Shown: positions 7,747-14,866 of the stretch, in pieces
How the letters are laid out: every line of letters begins with the position of its first letter
Numbering within the stretch: position 1 is the first letter of the stretch
Assembly (NCBI GenBank): GCA_004376435.1
Contig: SOJS01000068.1
Coordinates: 1-18,421 of the forward strand
DNA: 18,421 bases
Reading direction: 5' to 3'
Source of the DNA: Dehalococcoidia bacterium
Lineage (GTDB): Bacteria > Chloroflexota > Dehalococcoidia > Dehalococcoidales > JAUVZE01
Position numbers and translations under genes: made by a program
The notes under the pieces: generated by a model
Databases searched by the model: none
The model's input: only the letters and a program-made list of their open reading frames with translations
Told to the model about the DNA's origin: nothing

Positions 7747-7775
7747 ACTATACTCCAAAGACACTAATTTATCAA
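7747..7775 (-). promoter_or_regulatory. Promoter of the cca-secD-secF-CDF operon
   Basis: Reading leftward, TTGATA (7770-7775) and TATAGT (7747-7752) are 17 bp apart, a near-consensus sigma-70 promoter. The expected transcript starts near 7740, about 28 bases before the TTG codon of cca. A 6-bp inverted repeat (CTTTAG / CTAAAG, 7726-7742) sits at the predicted start site and could be an operator or a small leader hairpin. Confidence 0.7.
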
Positions 7776-7848
7776 GGGACACATTGAGGCTGTCTATTGG
7801 GGATGGCTCTGGGTGTCTAAGAAGGCGGAATACTATCTAGAAATGGTG

Positions 7849-8247
7849 TTACTGGCTTTTTCCCTTGGCAATGTTCCCGGCGATGCTCTTCAATATAGAG
7901 AGGAGGCCAAGAACAGCCCGCTGTACCTCAACCGGCTCTTCAGCCAATACCCTGGCTACATAGGGTTCTAGCTGCCGGCTACTATAAACTGGGCTTGACT
8001 CAGCCATACCAGGCGGCTGAGCCGACAGGTAGCCGGCTAAGGTAAAGAGCTCACCTTCCTCAAAGCCCAAGGGCTTGGCAATCTTGCGCAGGATTGAAGC
8101 CGACGGGAAACGCTCCCCTCTCTCTATGCGACCTAGGTGCGATGAAGACACGGTTGACAAATTAGTCAGCTCTCGCAGCGTCAGCGGCATCCTCAGTCTC
8201 TGCTGTTTCAGTATTACGCCTAAATTCTTGCGGCTTTCATTATTCAT
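7849..8247 (-). CDS. XRE-family (Cro/CI-type) transcriptional regulator
   Basis: A 132-residue protein with an N-terminal Cro/CI helix-turn-helix at about residues 8-70. The core features are LTLRELTNLS, VSSSHLGRIERGERFPS and ILRKIAKPLG. A hydrophilic linker and a helical C-terminal segment (about 92-128) follow; the latter may mediate dimerisation. I chose ATG 8247, which has GGGGG about 7 bases upstream; a TTG two codons earlier is possible. Its promoter spacer is a perfect palindrome, so negative autoregulation is likely. It is transcribed separately from cca, which has its own promoter. No toxin, prophage or defence gene is adjacent, so its regulon is unknown. Confidence 0.8.
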   Translation of the reverse strand: MNNESRKNLGVILKQQRLRMPLTLRELTNLSTVSSSHLGRIERGERFPSASILRKIAKPLGFEEGELFTLAGYLSAQPPGMAESSPVYSSRQLEPYVARVLAEEPVEVQRAVLGLLSILKSIAGNIAKGKSQ

Positions 8248-8265
8248 CTTCAACCCCCACTAACT

Positions 8266-8294
8266 AGTATAATTTGCCATTTGGCAAATGTCAA
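8266..8294 (-). promoter_or_regulatory. Promoter of the XRE regulator gene
   Basis: Reading leftward, a perfect -35 box TTGACA (8289-8294) and a -10 box TATACT (8266-8271) are separated by exactly 17 bp. The predicted start is about 12-14 bases before the ATG at 8247, leaving just enough leader for the GGGGG ribosome-binding sequence. Confidence 0.8.
8272..8289. promoter_or_regulatory. Palindromic operator filling the XRE promoter spacer
   Basis: The 18-bp sequence ATTTGCCATTTGGCAAAT is a perfect inverted repeat (8 + 2 + 8). It covers the whole 17-bp spacer between the -35 and -10 boxes, touching the -35 box by one base. A dimeric Cro/CI-type repressor bound here would exclude RNA polymerase. 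A related core, CCCAAATGGG, occurs at 8356-8365 and may be a secondary site. Confidence 0.75.
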
Positions 8295-8420
8295 GACTAT
8301 CCCAAAATGATTTTCTAATTACATCATACCGCCTCACTCTAGCTTCAGTAAATCACCCAAATGGGCTAATTATGGCAGTAAATAGTCATAGGGAAGAGGT
8401 CCTAACTGAATAACAGGGAC

Positions 8421-8449
8421 TTGACAACTGGCGAATTTGTGGCTATAAT
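8421..8449 (+). promoter_or_regulatory. Fully consensus sigma-70 promoter facing the def 3' end
   Basis: TTGACA (8421-8426) and TATAAT (8444-8449) are both perfect hexamers with the ideal 17-bp spacing. Transcription would run rightward from about 8456, through a possible micro-ORF and then antisense to def and priA. The spacer holds TGGCGAAT (8429-8436), one mismatch from the half-site TGGCAAAT of the XRE operator. Confidence 0.75.
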
Positions 8450-8477
8450 GCAGCTATCTGACACTCTGGAGGCAACA

Positions 8478-8555
8478 TTGACAACTGTCACCAATAATCG
8501 CCAAAAGGTTTCAGCTGCCACCAGGGTAAATCAGGGACAGAATGTGCCAGATTAA
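8478..8555 (+). CDS. Candidate 25-residue micro-ORF behind the consensus promoter
   Basis: GGAGG (8468-8472) stands exactly 5 bases before a TTG codon that opens 25 codons ending in TAA. The predicted peptide begins MTTVTNNRQK and ends QGQNVPD. It is hydrophilic with no membrane segment, and I do not recognise it. The support is the combination of a consensus promoter about 22 bases upstream of the Shine-Dalgarno/start region and ideal ribosome-binding spacing. Against it are the short length and the TTG start. It could instead be part of a small RNA, or the remnant 5' end of a lost gene. Confidence 0.3.
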   Translation: MTTVTNNRQKVSAATRVNQGQNVPD

Positions 8556-8581
8556 TCAACTTTAGTGTCAAAAGTCACACT

Positions 8582-9079
8582 CTAAAACTCGGTTTCCTCT
8601 AGCTCAATCTTGCGCAGCTTATCCATACTGTCCAGCTGGTCAATATAGAGCACGCCATCTAGATGGTTTATCTCGTGCTCCACTGCCTGGGCGAGAAGCC
8701 CGTCAGCCTTAATTCTTATCTCCTTGCCGCTGGGGTTAAGCCCCTTAACGGTTAGAGACTGGGCACGCCTAATCTCCCCAACATAGCCAGGGACACTAAG
8801 GCAGCCCTCAGTTACCAGGCGTTCTCCCCTCTGCCGCACCAACTTGGGGTTAATCAGAACAATGACCTCCTCTCCAGGTATGCCAACCACAACCACCCGC
8901 AATGAGGTTCCTATCTGGGGCGCGGCTAACCCCACCCCACCAGCAGAATGCATCGTCTCAATCATATCAGCAATGAGCTTCTTAATTGAGCCGTCAATAA
9001 TCCTGACCCGCTTTGATTTCTGCCTCAATATAGGGTCAGGAAGGTGGCGAATAGGAAAAACTGCCATCTTAAGCACCAT
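8582..9079 (-). CDS. def: Peptide deformylase
   Basis: A 165-residue peptide deformylase with all three family motifs: GVGLAAPQ (48-55), EGCLS (91-95) and HEINH (135-139). Cys93, His135 and His139 bind the metal and Glu136 is catalytic. It removes the formyl group from the N-terminal methionine of new proteins in the cytoplasm. I chose ATG 9079 because GAAGG lies four bases upstream, directly after the priA stop codon. A start further upstream would overlap priA by over 30 bp, and an ATG four codons downstream is also possible. It is last in the mogA-trmD-rplS-priA-def operon, 8 bp after priA. Confidence 0.93.
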   Translation of the reverse strand: MVLKMAVFPIRHLPDPILRQKSKRVRIIDGSIKKLIADMIETMHSAGGVGLAAPQIGTSLRVVVVGIPGEEVIVLINPKLVRQRGERLVTEGCLSVPGYVGEIRRAQSLTVKGLNPSGKEIRIKADGLLAQAVEHEINHLDGVLYIDQLDSMDKLRKIELEETEF

Positions 9080-9087
9080 TATACCTT

Positions 9088-11520
9088 CTATAGCCCGACG
9101 GGGGCAATATCCACTACCCATCCCTGGGGGATGGGTAGTCTGGAAAGAAGAGATGAGGGCTCGGTGCCACGAAGTATGAGCTGCCAGCGAAATCTGCCCC
9201 GCAGGCGGTGGATAAAAGCCGGGGCTGGCCCAATCAAATCAAGGTCGGCTATTCCTCTTGAGTCTATCTCCTGAGCCAGCAGGTGCTTCATTCTCTCTGC
9301 CTGGCGCTGGCAGCGGGCATCGTTAGTATGGCTATAGGTGAGGCGAGCCAGGCGGCTAAAAGGGGGGTTATGGAGCTGACGGCGGTAGTTTATCTCCTTG
9401 CTATAGAAAGCATCGTAATCATATCCCGCCGCTGCCTCAATGGCATAGTGCTGCGGGGAGTAGGTCTGAATAATAACCCGCCCGCCTAAACTGCCACGCC
9501 CGGCTCTACCCGCCACCTGGCACAGCAGTTGAAAGGTCCTCTCCCCGGCGCGAAAGTCAGGCAGGTTGAGGCCAGTATCGGCACTGACCACCCCCACCAG
9601 GGTTACTTCAGGTAAATCGAGCCCCTTGGCAACCATCTGGGTGCCGATAAGAATATCAGCCTGGTGGGCACGGAAGCTGTCAAAAATCTTCTGGTGGGAA
9701 TTTTTGCCTCGGGTAACATCACTGTCCCAGCGCAGCAGTCTGGCTCGGGGGAAGGCACGGGCCGCCTCCTGCTCCAGCCTCTGGGTGCCGATACCCAAAA
9801 ACTTTATCCGCCGATTAAGACAGCGGGGGCAAACTGAGGGTACTGCCGTCTGGTAGTTGCACTGGTGACAGAGCAGCTTGTCCTCGGTGAAATGATAGCT
9901 GAGCGCCACCTCACAACGCCGACAGCGGAAGACAAAGCCACAACGGCGGCACTGGACAAAGGTAGCCCCTCCCCGCCGATTGATAAACAGTATCACCTGC
10001 TCTCGGTTAGTGACGGCTTTCGTCACTGCCTGCAATAGAGAGCGGCTGAAAAGGCTCCTGTTGCCGGCTTTGAGCTCCTCCCTTAAGTCCACAACCTCAA
10101 CCTGGGGCAGGGGTGAGCCCTCACTGGGAGTGGCCCGCTGCGGAAGCTGGAGGAGTTTATAGTCCCCTTTCTGGGCATAGTAAAAGGTCTCCACATCGGG
10201 GGTGGCGCTGCCCAGTATCACCACCACCCCAGTCAGCTCAGCCAGCTTGATGGCGGCATCACGGGCATGGTAGCGAGGCGAGTGGTCATTCTGTTTATAG
10301 GTCCATTCATGCTCCTCATCAATAACAATAAGACCAAGCTCTCCTTGAGGGGCAAAGATAGCACTGCGGGAACCGATAACAACATCAAATTCCCCGCTCC
10401 TCAGCCGGTGCCACTCATCGTACTGCTCACCCAGGGAGAGCTTGCTGTGCAGGACAGCCACCCTGCCGGGAAAGCGCGAGGCAAAGCGCTCTATTGTCTG
10501 GGGGGTAAGGGCAATCTCGGGAACGAGAACAATGCCCCGCTTACCCTGCTTTACCACCTCAGCCAGAGCCTGTAGATAGACCTCGGTCTTGCCGCTGCCG
10601 GTAACGCCGTGGAGGAGAAAAACAGATGGTGAAGATTCCGCCGACGGCTTAAGCAGCCTTGATTTGATAGATTTCAGGGCTGAACTCTGAGAGGCGGTTA
10701 GGGTAGGCGGACAGGACAGGGGTATTTTGTGATAGGCAAGCGGGTCGCGTTTTACCTCAAGGCTATTAAGGGTGATGAAACCCTTACTACCTAGAGCCTC
10801 AGCCACTGCCCTATCACATTTAGCCTTCTTTCTGGCTTCTGTCCAGGGTACTGATTCGGGCTGGTGAGCTAAAAATTCAAGAAGGGCTGACTGCCGGCTA
10901 GCTCCCCTCTCACCGAGGTGAGCGGCTTCAGCCAGAGCTTGGGCAGGCTTAACTGCCAGGCTGAGGTAAAGCTCCTGCTTTGGTCTCACCCTGACCGGCT
11001 CAAGCTCATAACTTCTCACCACCAGACCCCGCCTGACCAGCTGGGAGACAATAGCCGCCGCCCTTTTTCTGCCCAGTGCCTTCCCCGGCTGTCCCAGGCT
11101 TATTCTCCCCTGTTTTTTAACTAGCTCCACAACATAGCGCTGTTCCTGACCAAGAGAGGATAAGTCCTGTTCACCGGGGGCAGGCGAGATAAAGGTGACT
11201 GTTTTACGCTCAAAGCCGGGCGGGAGCATCAGCGCCACCGCCTCAAAGAGGGGGGAAAGATAGTGCTCGCTTATCCAGCGGGCTAATTTTACCTGAGGGG
11301 GAGAGAGAAGGGGGTGGGGGTCAATAACAGCGGCGATTTCTCTGGTCTCCTCAACAGAAGGCTGGTCAGTTAGCTCCAAAACAATGCCCTGAAGGAGCTT
11401 ATCACCGAAGGGAACCCAAACCGCCTGCCCGACATCAACAGTTAAAGCGGGAGGAATAGCATAGCTGAATGTCCGACGCTGGGCGACTGGCGAATTAACG
11501 CTAACCTCGGCATACCTCAT
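9088..11520 (-). CDS. priA: Primosomal protein N' (PriA replication-restart helicase)
   Basis: An 810-residue PriA. The N-terminal DNA-binding domain covers about 1-105 and a winged-helix region about 120-260. The superfamily 2 helicase core has Walker A GVTGSGKT (305-312), DEEH (401-404), a GSATP motif (438-442) and QVAGRAGR (668-675). Eight zinc-binding cysteines in the usual four pairs are all present (C524/527, C533/536, C551/554, C564/567). PriA recognises stalled forks and D-loops and starts reassembly of the replisome. ATG 11520 is preceded by GGAG at 6 bases. It follows rplS by 22 bp and precedes def by 8 bp. Confidence 0.95.
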   Translation of the reverse strand: MRYAEVSVNSPVAQRRTFSYAIPPALTVDVGQAVWVPFGDKLLQGIVLELTDQPSVEETREIAAVIDPHPLLSPPQVKLARWISEHYLSPLFEAVALMLPPGFERKTVTFISPAPGEQDLSSLGQEQRYVVELVKKQGRISLGQPGKALGRKRAAAIVSQLVRRGLVVRSYELEPVRVRPKQELYLSLAVKPAQALAEAAHLGERGASRQSALLEFLAHQPESVPWTEARKKAKCDRAVAEALGSKGFITLNSLEVKRDPLAYHKIPLSCPPTLTASQSSALKSIKSRLLKPSAESSPSVFLLHGVTGSGKTEVYLQALAEVVKQGKRGIVLVPEIALTPQTIERFASRFPGRVAVLHSKLSLGEQYDEWHRLRSGEFDVVIGSRSAIFAPQGELGLIVIDEEHEWTYKQNDHSPRYHARDAAIKLAELTGVVVILGSATPDVETFYYAQKGDYKLLQLPQRATPSEGSPLPQVEVVDLREELKAGNRSLFSRSLLQAVTKAVTNREQVILFINRRGGATFVQCRRCGFVFRCRRCEVALSYHFTEDKLLCHQCNYQTAVPSVCPRCLNRRIKFLGIGTQRLEQEAARAFPRARLLRWDSDVTRGKNSHQKIFDSFRAHQADILIGTQMVAKGLDLPEVTLVGVVSADTGLNLPDFRAGERTFQLLCQVAGRAGRGSLGGRVIIQTYSPQHYAIEAAAGYDYDAFYSKEINYRRQLHNPPFSRLARLTYSHTNDARCQRQAERMKHLLAQEIDSRGIADLDLIGPAPAFIHRLRGRFRWQLILRGTEPSSLLSRLPIPQGWVVDIAPVGL

Positions 11521-11542
11521 CCTTGACTCCAGCCAGTTAACC

Positions 11543-11911
11543 CTATTTTTGCCTTGGTTTCTTTTCCTTGCCGGCCCGTTTTTCCTTGATACGAGATGCC
11601 TTGGTGCTCAGTCCACGCAGATAGTAAAGCTTAGCCCGGCGCACTTTGCCCCGCCGTATTACCTCCACCTTCTCCACCAAGGGGGAATAAAAGGGGAAGG
11701 TGCGCTCAACACCGACGCCGTAGGCAACCCGGCGCACGGTAAAGCTAGCCCCGGCACCACCCTGCCTGACCTTAATTATTACCCCCTGGAAGACCTGGGT
11801 GCGTTCTCTGTCTCCCTCAATAACCTTGGCACTGACCTTCACGGTATCACCGGGAGCAAGGGAGGGAATATTAGGGTTTACTTTGACTTCAACTAATGGT
11901 TCAATACTCAT
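11543..11911 (-). CDS. rplS: 50S ribosomal protein L19
   Basis: A 122-residue L19, close to the usual 115-120. It has the family core SLAPGDTVKVSAKVIEGDRE, QVFQGVIIKVRQGG, and SPLVEKVEVIRRGKVRRAKLYYLRG, ending in a lysine-rich tail. L19 sits at the 30S-50S interface of the ribosome. The ATG has GGAG about 9 bases upstream. trmD-rplS adjacency is conserved in bacteria, but the usual rpsP and rimM neighbours are absent here and mogA leads the operon instead. Confidence 0.96.
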   Translation of the reverse strand: MSIEPLVEVKVNPNIPSLAPGDTVKVSAKVIEGDRERTQVFQGVIIKVRQGGAGASFTVRRVAYGVGVERTFPFYSPLVEKVEVIRRGKVRRAKLYYLRGLSTKASRIKEKRAGKEKKPRQK

Positions 11912-11964
11912 TGGCTAGAACTCCTGAACTAATATTTTCCGCGGTCAATTAACTGCCTTTCCTC

Positions 11965-12666
11965 TTAAGGCAAATCAATTTTTTCCAATAGCTCGGGGCG
12001 ACGCTGCCGGGTGCGCTGGATTGCCTGCTCATGGCGCCATTTAGCGATTCGGGCATGGTCTCCAGAAAGCAAGACGGCGGGCACGGACCAGCCTTTATAT
12101 AGCGGCGGGCGGGTGTACTGGGGGTATTCCAGTAATCCGCTGGTGTGGGAGTCATCAGCCGCCGAAGCCGCCGAGCCAAGAACCCCCGGCAACAGCCTGA
12201 CGACAGCATCCACCACCACCATCGCCGCCAGTTCACCGCCGCTAAGGACATAATCGCCAATACTAATCTCATCAGTAGCCAGATGCTGGCGCACCCGCTC
12301 ATCAACCCCCTCATAGCGGCCACAGATAAGAACCAGGCGGCTATAACCTGCCAGCTCACCGGCAACCTCCTGACAAAAGCGGCGACCCTGCGGGGTAAGC
12401 AGGATAACTGGCAGCTTCTCAGCGCCTTCTTTTATTGTTGCTTTTATTGCCGCCACCGCCTCAAAGATAGGCTCCGGCTTGAGTATCATACCGGCGCCGC
12501 CGCCGTAAGCATAATCATCAACGGTGCGGTGCTTGTCATGGGTATGGTCCCGAATATTATGCAGGCTAACACTAACCAGCTTACTATCAATCGCCCGCTT
12601 GAAGATGCTAGCGCCAAAGGGGCTGTCAAACATCTGAGGAAACAGGGTCAAAATATCAATATGCAT
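11965..12666 (-). CDS. trmD: tRNA (guanine-N1-)-methyltransferase
   Basis: A 233-residue TrmD, which methylates G37 at N1 in tRNAs using S-adenosylmethionine and so prevents +1 frameshifts. Motifs of the SPOUT trefoil knot are visible: LTLFPQMF (6-13), DDYAYGGGAGMILKPEP (50-66), ICGRYEGVDERV (114-125), and the knot loop ISIGDYVLSGGE (134-145). The catalytic region is DDSHTSGLLEYPQYTRP (171-187). I chose ATG 12666; a TTG immediately before it is also possible. The gene begins 14 bp after mogA and rplS begins 53 bp after its stop. Confidence 0.95.
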   Translation of the reverse strand: MHIDILTLFPQMFDSPFGASIFKRAIDSKLVSVSLHNIRDHTHDKHRTVDDYAYGGGAGMILKPEPIFEAVAAIKATIKEGAEKLPVILLTPQGRRFCQEVAGELAGYSRLVLICGRYEGVDERVRQHLATDEISIGDYVLSGGELAAMVVVDAVVRLLPGVLGSAASAADDSHTSGLLEYPQYTRPPLYKGWSVPAVLLSGDHARIAKWRHEQAIQRTRQRRPELLEKIDLP

Positions 12667-12680
12667 CAATCTGGTTCCTT

Positions 12681-13169
12681 TTAAGCTTTATGCTCGGTAA
12701 TTTCTCCCTTAATAATGCCGACGGCATGAGGGATGACGGGTAATATAACCTCAAGGCACTCCTGAACTGCCTTGGAGCTACCGGGCAGGTTGATAATAAG
12801 ACACTTTCCCCTGACACCAGCCACCGCCCGGCTCAGTATGGCAAACGGCGTGAGCTTGAAGGTTTCGGCTCTCATCGCCTCAGCCAAGCCAGGCACAACC
12901 CTGTCCACCACGGAGAGGGTGGCTTCCGGGGTGACATCACGCTGGCTGAGTCCGGTGCCGCCGGTGGTTAAAATAACATCAACACCACCCTCGTCTGCCC
13001 ACTCAATAAGCCGTTGGGCGATAATATTGGCTTCGTCAGGGACAATCTCATACTTAACGACGCGGCTATCAAGCGCCGACAGCCTGCCCTTAATAACCTT
13101 ACCGCTCTCATCACGGCGCTGCCGGCGGTACCCCTTATCACTAATGGTTAGTATGCCAAAATCAAGCAT
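12681..13169 (-). CDS. mogA: MogA/MoaB-family molybdopterin adenylyltransferase
   Basis: A 162-residue protein of the MoaB/MogA fold. It has the nucleotide/molybdopterin-binding segment TTGGTGLSQRDVTPEA (68-83, including conserved Asp78) and INLPGSSKAV (126-135). These enzymes adenylate molybdopterin before metal insertion, feeding molybdenum or tungsten enzymes in anaerobes. Whether it acts as MogA or as a MoaB without activity cannot be decided from sequence. ATG 13169 has a GGGGG-type Shine-Dalgarno. It leads the operon containing trmD, rplS, priA and def, an unusual neighbour for ribosome genes. Confidence 0.85.
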   Translation of the reverse strand: MLDFGILTISDKGYRRQRRDESGKVIKGRLSALDSRVVKYEIVPDEANIIAQRLIEWADEGGVDVILTTGGTGLSQRDVTPEATLSVVDRVVPGLAEAMRAETFKLTPFAILSRAVAGVRGKCLIINLPGSSKAVQECLEVILPVIPHAVGIIKGEITEHKA

Positions 13170-13194
13170 AATCCCCCTTCACAAAGCAGGTTCT

Positions 13195-13222
13195 ATTTTA
13201 CCACAGATAAGGCGCATAGCAA
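13195..13222 (-). promoter_or_regulatory. Likely promoter of the mogA-trmD-rplS-priA-def operon
   Basis: Reading leftward, TTGCTA (13217-13222) and TAAAAT (13195-13200) are 16 bp apart. It is a reasonable but not consensus promoter about 20 bases before the mogA start region. It is divergent from the mraZ promoter, with about 35 bp between the two. Confidence 0.5.
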
Positions 13223-13257
13223 AATCAGGAGGTCTGACGAAATTGAAGCAAAAAGTA

Positions 13258-13286
13258 TTGACAAGAGTGGGGTGCTATGTTGTAAA
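13258..13286 (+). promoter_or_regulatory. Promoter of the mraZ-rsmH-ftsA-ftsZ cluster
   Basis: A perfect -35 box TTGACA (13258-13263) is followed after 17 bp by TGTAAA (13281-13286); TAAAAT at 13283 is an alternative -10 with 19-bp spacing. Transcription would begin at about 13293, inside the phased TGG repeats described separately, giving a leader of about 48 bases before mraZ. Confidence 0.7.
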
Positions 13287-13287
13287 A

Positions 13288-13320
13288 TGGTAGAAGGTGG
13301 TAAATTGTGGTAAATTGTGA
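13288..13320 (+). promoter_or_regulatory. MraZ-box-like array of 10-bp-phased TGG repeats
   Basis: Three direct repeats begin at 13288, 13298 and 13308: TGGTAGAAGG, TGGTAAATTG and TGGTAAATTG. A degenerate fourth starts with TGAGG at 13318. The period is exactly 10 bp. MraZ is known to bind short G-rich direct repeats with a 10-bp period upstream of its own gene and to repress the division cluster. The array lies immediately downstream of the -10 box, where binding would block initiation. Further TGG/TGT triplets in the same phase occur at 13268 and 13278. Confidence 0.75.
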
Positions 13321-13340
13321 GGACAGTTTAGGGGTTAATA

Positions 13341-13766
13341 ATGTTCTTCGGTGAATTTGAGTATAAGATTGACCAGAAGGGTAGAGTGCCCATCCCCCCC
13401 AAGTTCAGAAGGGACCTAAAGGATGGGATGGTGCTGATACCGGGGATTGAGAAATGCATCATTGCCTACCCCCTATCTGAGTGGAAGAGGCTAGCCACTG
13501 CTTTAACTACTGGTTCAGCCACACCCAACAAGTTGAGAAAATTAAATCGGGCAATCTTTGCCACCGCCTTTAGCACCAGGGCTGATGGACAGGGCAGAAT
13601 AGCCCTGCCGACTCCCTTAAGGGAACATGCCGAGATTGTAGATGAGGTGATTATCGCCGGAGCTAATACCTATCTTGAACTTTGGAACAGGGTGCACTGG
13701 GAAACAGAGAAAAGCAATTGTCTGGAACAAGCCTGGCAAATTATAGAAAGTTTAGAAAGACGCTAA
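13341..13766 (+). CDS. mraZ: MraZ transcriptional regulator of the division cluster
   Basis: A 141-residue MraZ, close to the usual 143-150. Two AbrB-like DNA-binding halves each carry the family's DxxxR motif: DQKGR (11-15) and DGQGR (82-86). MraZ binds repeats upstream of its own gene and controls the division and cell-wall cluster. The ATG is preceded by AGGGG at about 6 bases. Its stop overlaps the rsmH start by one base (TAATG), indicating coupled translation. The TGG repeat array and TTGACA promoter directly upstream fit autoregulation. Confidence 0.95.
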   Translation: MFFGEFEYKIDQKGRVPIPPKFRRDLKDGMVLIPGIEKCIIAYPLSEWKRLATALTTGSATPNKLRKLNRAIFATAFSTRADGQGRIALPTPLREHAEIVDEVIIAGANTYLELWNRVHWETEKSNCLEQAWQIIESLERR

Positions 13767-14830
13767 TGAGTCTAAAGATGTCAGCAGTCACTCATATTCC
13801 AGTTCTGCTCGATGAGGCTATTGAGGCACTGGCTGTTCAACCAGGGGGCCGCTATATTGATTGTACGCTTGGGGCTGGGGGGCATGCCGCCGCCATCCTG
13901 GAGAGGAGCTCACCTGGCGGTCAGCTACTAGGCATTGACGCCGACCCGGAAGCCATAAAGGTAGCCAGCGCCCGTCTGGAAGCCTGTAAAGACTCGGCCC
14001 TTCTCGTTAATGACAACTTTGCTCATCTGCAGTCTATCTGCCTTAAATATGACTTCTTCCCCGTTCACGGTATTCTGCTTGACCTGGGGTTGTCCTCTCT
14101 CCAGCTAGCTAGCAATGAGCGTGGTTTCAGCTTTCAGCATGATGCTCCTCTGGATATGCGCTTCAGCCCCACTCAGGAGATTACCGCCGCCGATATCATC
14201 AACACCTTCCCCGAGAGTAAGCTGACCCACATCATAAAGGAATATGGTGAGGAGGATTACAGTCACCAAATAGTCCGCCGCATTATCCAGAAACGGCCGA
14301 TAAGGACTACCCTTCACCTGGCCAAGATTATAGAGCAGGCTGTCGGGGGGAGGCGGGGGCGGATTCACCCCGCCACCAGAACCTTCCAGGCACTAAGAAT
14401 AGCGGTTAATCAGGAGCTTGAGCACCTGCCGTCAGTCCTCAAACAGGCATTAAGTCTTCTCGGTTTTGAAGGCAGACTGGTTGTCATTAGTTACCACTCT
14501 TTAGAAGACCGCATAGTAAAACAGTTTATGCAACGAGAATCAAAAGGCTGTATCTGCCCCCCGCAGGCACCGGTCTGTGTCTGCGACCATATTGCCTGTT
14601 TGAGGCCAGTCAACAAGAGGGTTATCACTCCCTCTGCCGCCGAGGTTGAGTTTAACCCACGCAGCCGCAGTGCCAAATTGAGGGCGGCGGAGCGCATTAC
14701 TATTGAGGATGATTACCACAAGGCAGCCGAGGGATTGTGCTGGGCGATGGATGTTGAAGCTGAGGGGTGGAGGCGACCATCTCTACTTAAAAAGCTCCGG
14801 GTAGCCTTTTCTGCACCCCAGCTTAACTAA
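13766..14830 (+). CDS. rsmH: 16S rRNA (cytosine1402-N4)-methyltransferase RsmH (MraW)
   Basis: A 354-residue RsmH that methylates N4 of C1402 in the decoding site of 16S rRNA. The start region HIPVLLDEAI is the usual family N-terminus. SAM-binding motifs follow: YIDCTLGAGGHA (30-41), LLGIDADPEA (54-63), LLDLGLSSLQL (104-114), then ARTFQALRIAVNQEL and VVISYHSLEDRIVKQF. A cysteine pair set (C262, C264, C271, C273) sits in the CICPPQAPVCVC segment. The protein continues about 44 residues past the normal end near SAKLRAAER. I chose ATG 13766, overlapping the mraZ stop; another ATG is four codons later. Confidence 0.95.
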   Translation: MSLKMSAVTHIPVLLDEAIEALAVQPGGRYIDCTLGAGGHAAAILERSSPGGQLLGIDADPEAIKVASARLEACKDSALLVNDNFAHLQSICLKYDFFPVHGILLDLGLSSLQLASNERGFSFQHDAPLDMRFSPTQEITAADIINTFPESKLTHIIKEYGEEDYSHQIVRRIIQKRPIRTTLHLAKIIEQAVGGRRGRIHPATRTFQALRIAVNQELEHLPSVLKQALSLLGFEGRLVVISYHSLEDRIVKQFMQRESKGCICPPQAPVCVCDHIACLRPVNKRVITPSAAEVEFNPRSRSAKLRAAERITIEDDYHKAAEGLCWAMDVEAEGWRRPSLLKKLRVAFSAPQLN

Positions 14831-14866
14831 AATTTCTAGGTTATAAAAGGAGGAGGTCTGGAAGAT

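Larger units (their letters stand above)
8295..8581. other. Gene-poor gap between the XRE promoter and the def stop codon
   Basis: This is most of the only stretch over 300 bp without a confident gene (8248-8581). It holds the CCCAAATGGG core at 8356-8365, a consensus plus-strand promoter at 8421-8449, a possible micro-ORF at 8478-8555, and a small inverted repeat TGACA-AC-TGTCA at 8479-8490. I see no RNA gene, transposon end or clear terminator in it. Confidence 0.6.

Noticed and set aside
7849..8247. XRE regulator as the antitoxin of a toxin-antitoxin pair
   Set aside because: No toxin-like small gene is adjacent on the same strand; the neighbours are cca and a non-coding gap. The 25-codon micro-ORF is on the other strand and hydrophilic.
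8372..8413. A 13-codon ATG frame in the gap upstream of the consensus promoter
   Set aside because: No Shine-Dalgarno precedes it and it lies before the TTGACA promoter, so nothing supports expression.
8564..8581. AGTGT / ACACT inverted repeat next to the def stop as a terminator
   Set aside because: The stem is only 5 bp with a large loop, and no T-run follows on either strand.
11949..12365. A 138-codon minus-strand open frame overlapping trmD
   Set aside because: It is a shadow in another frame of trmD; the Arg/Trp/Ser-rich composition is typical of a GC-rich off-frame reading and the trmD frame has all family motifs.
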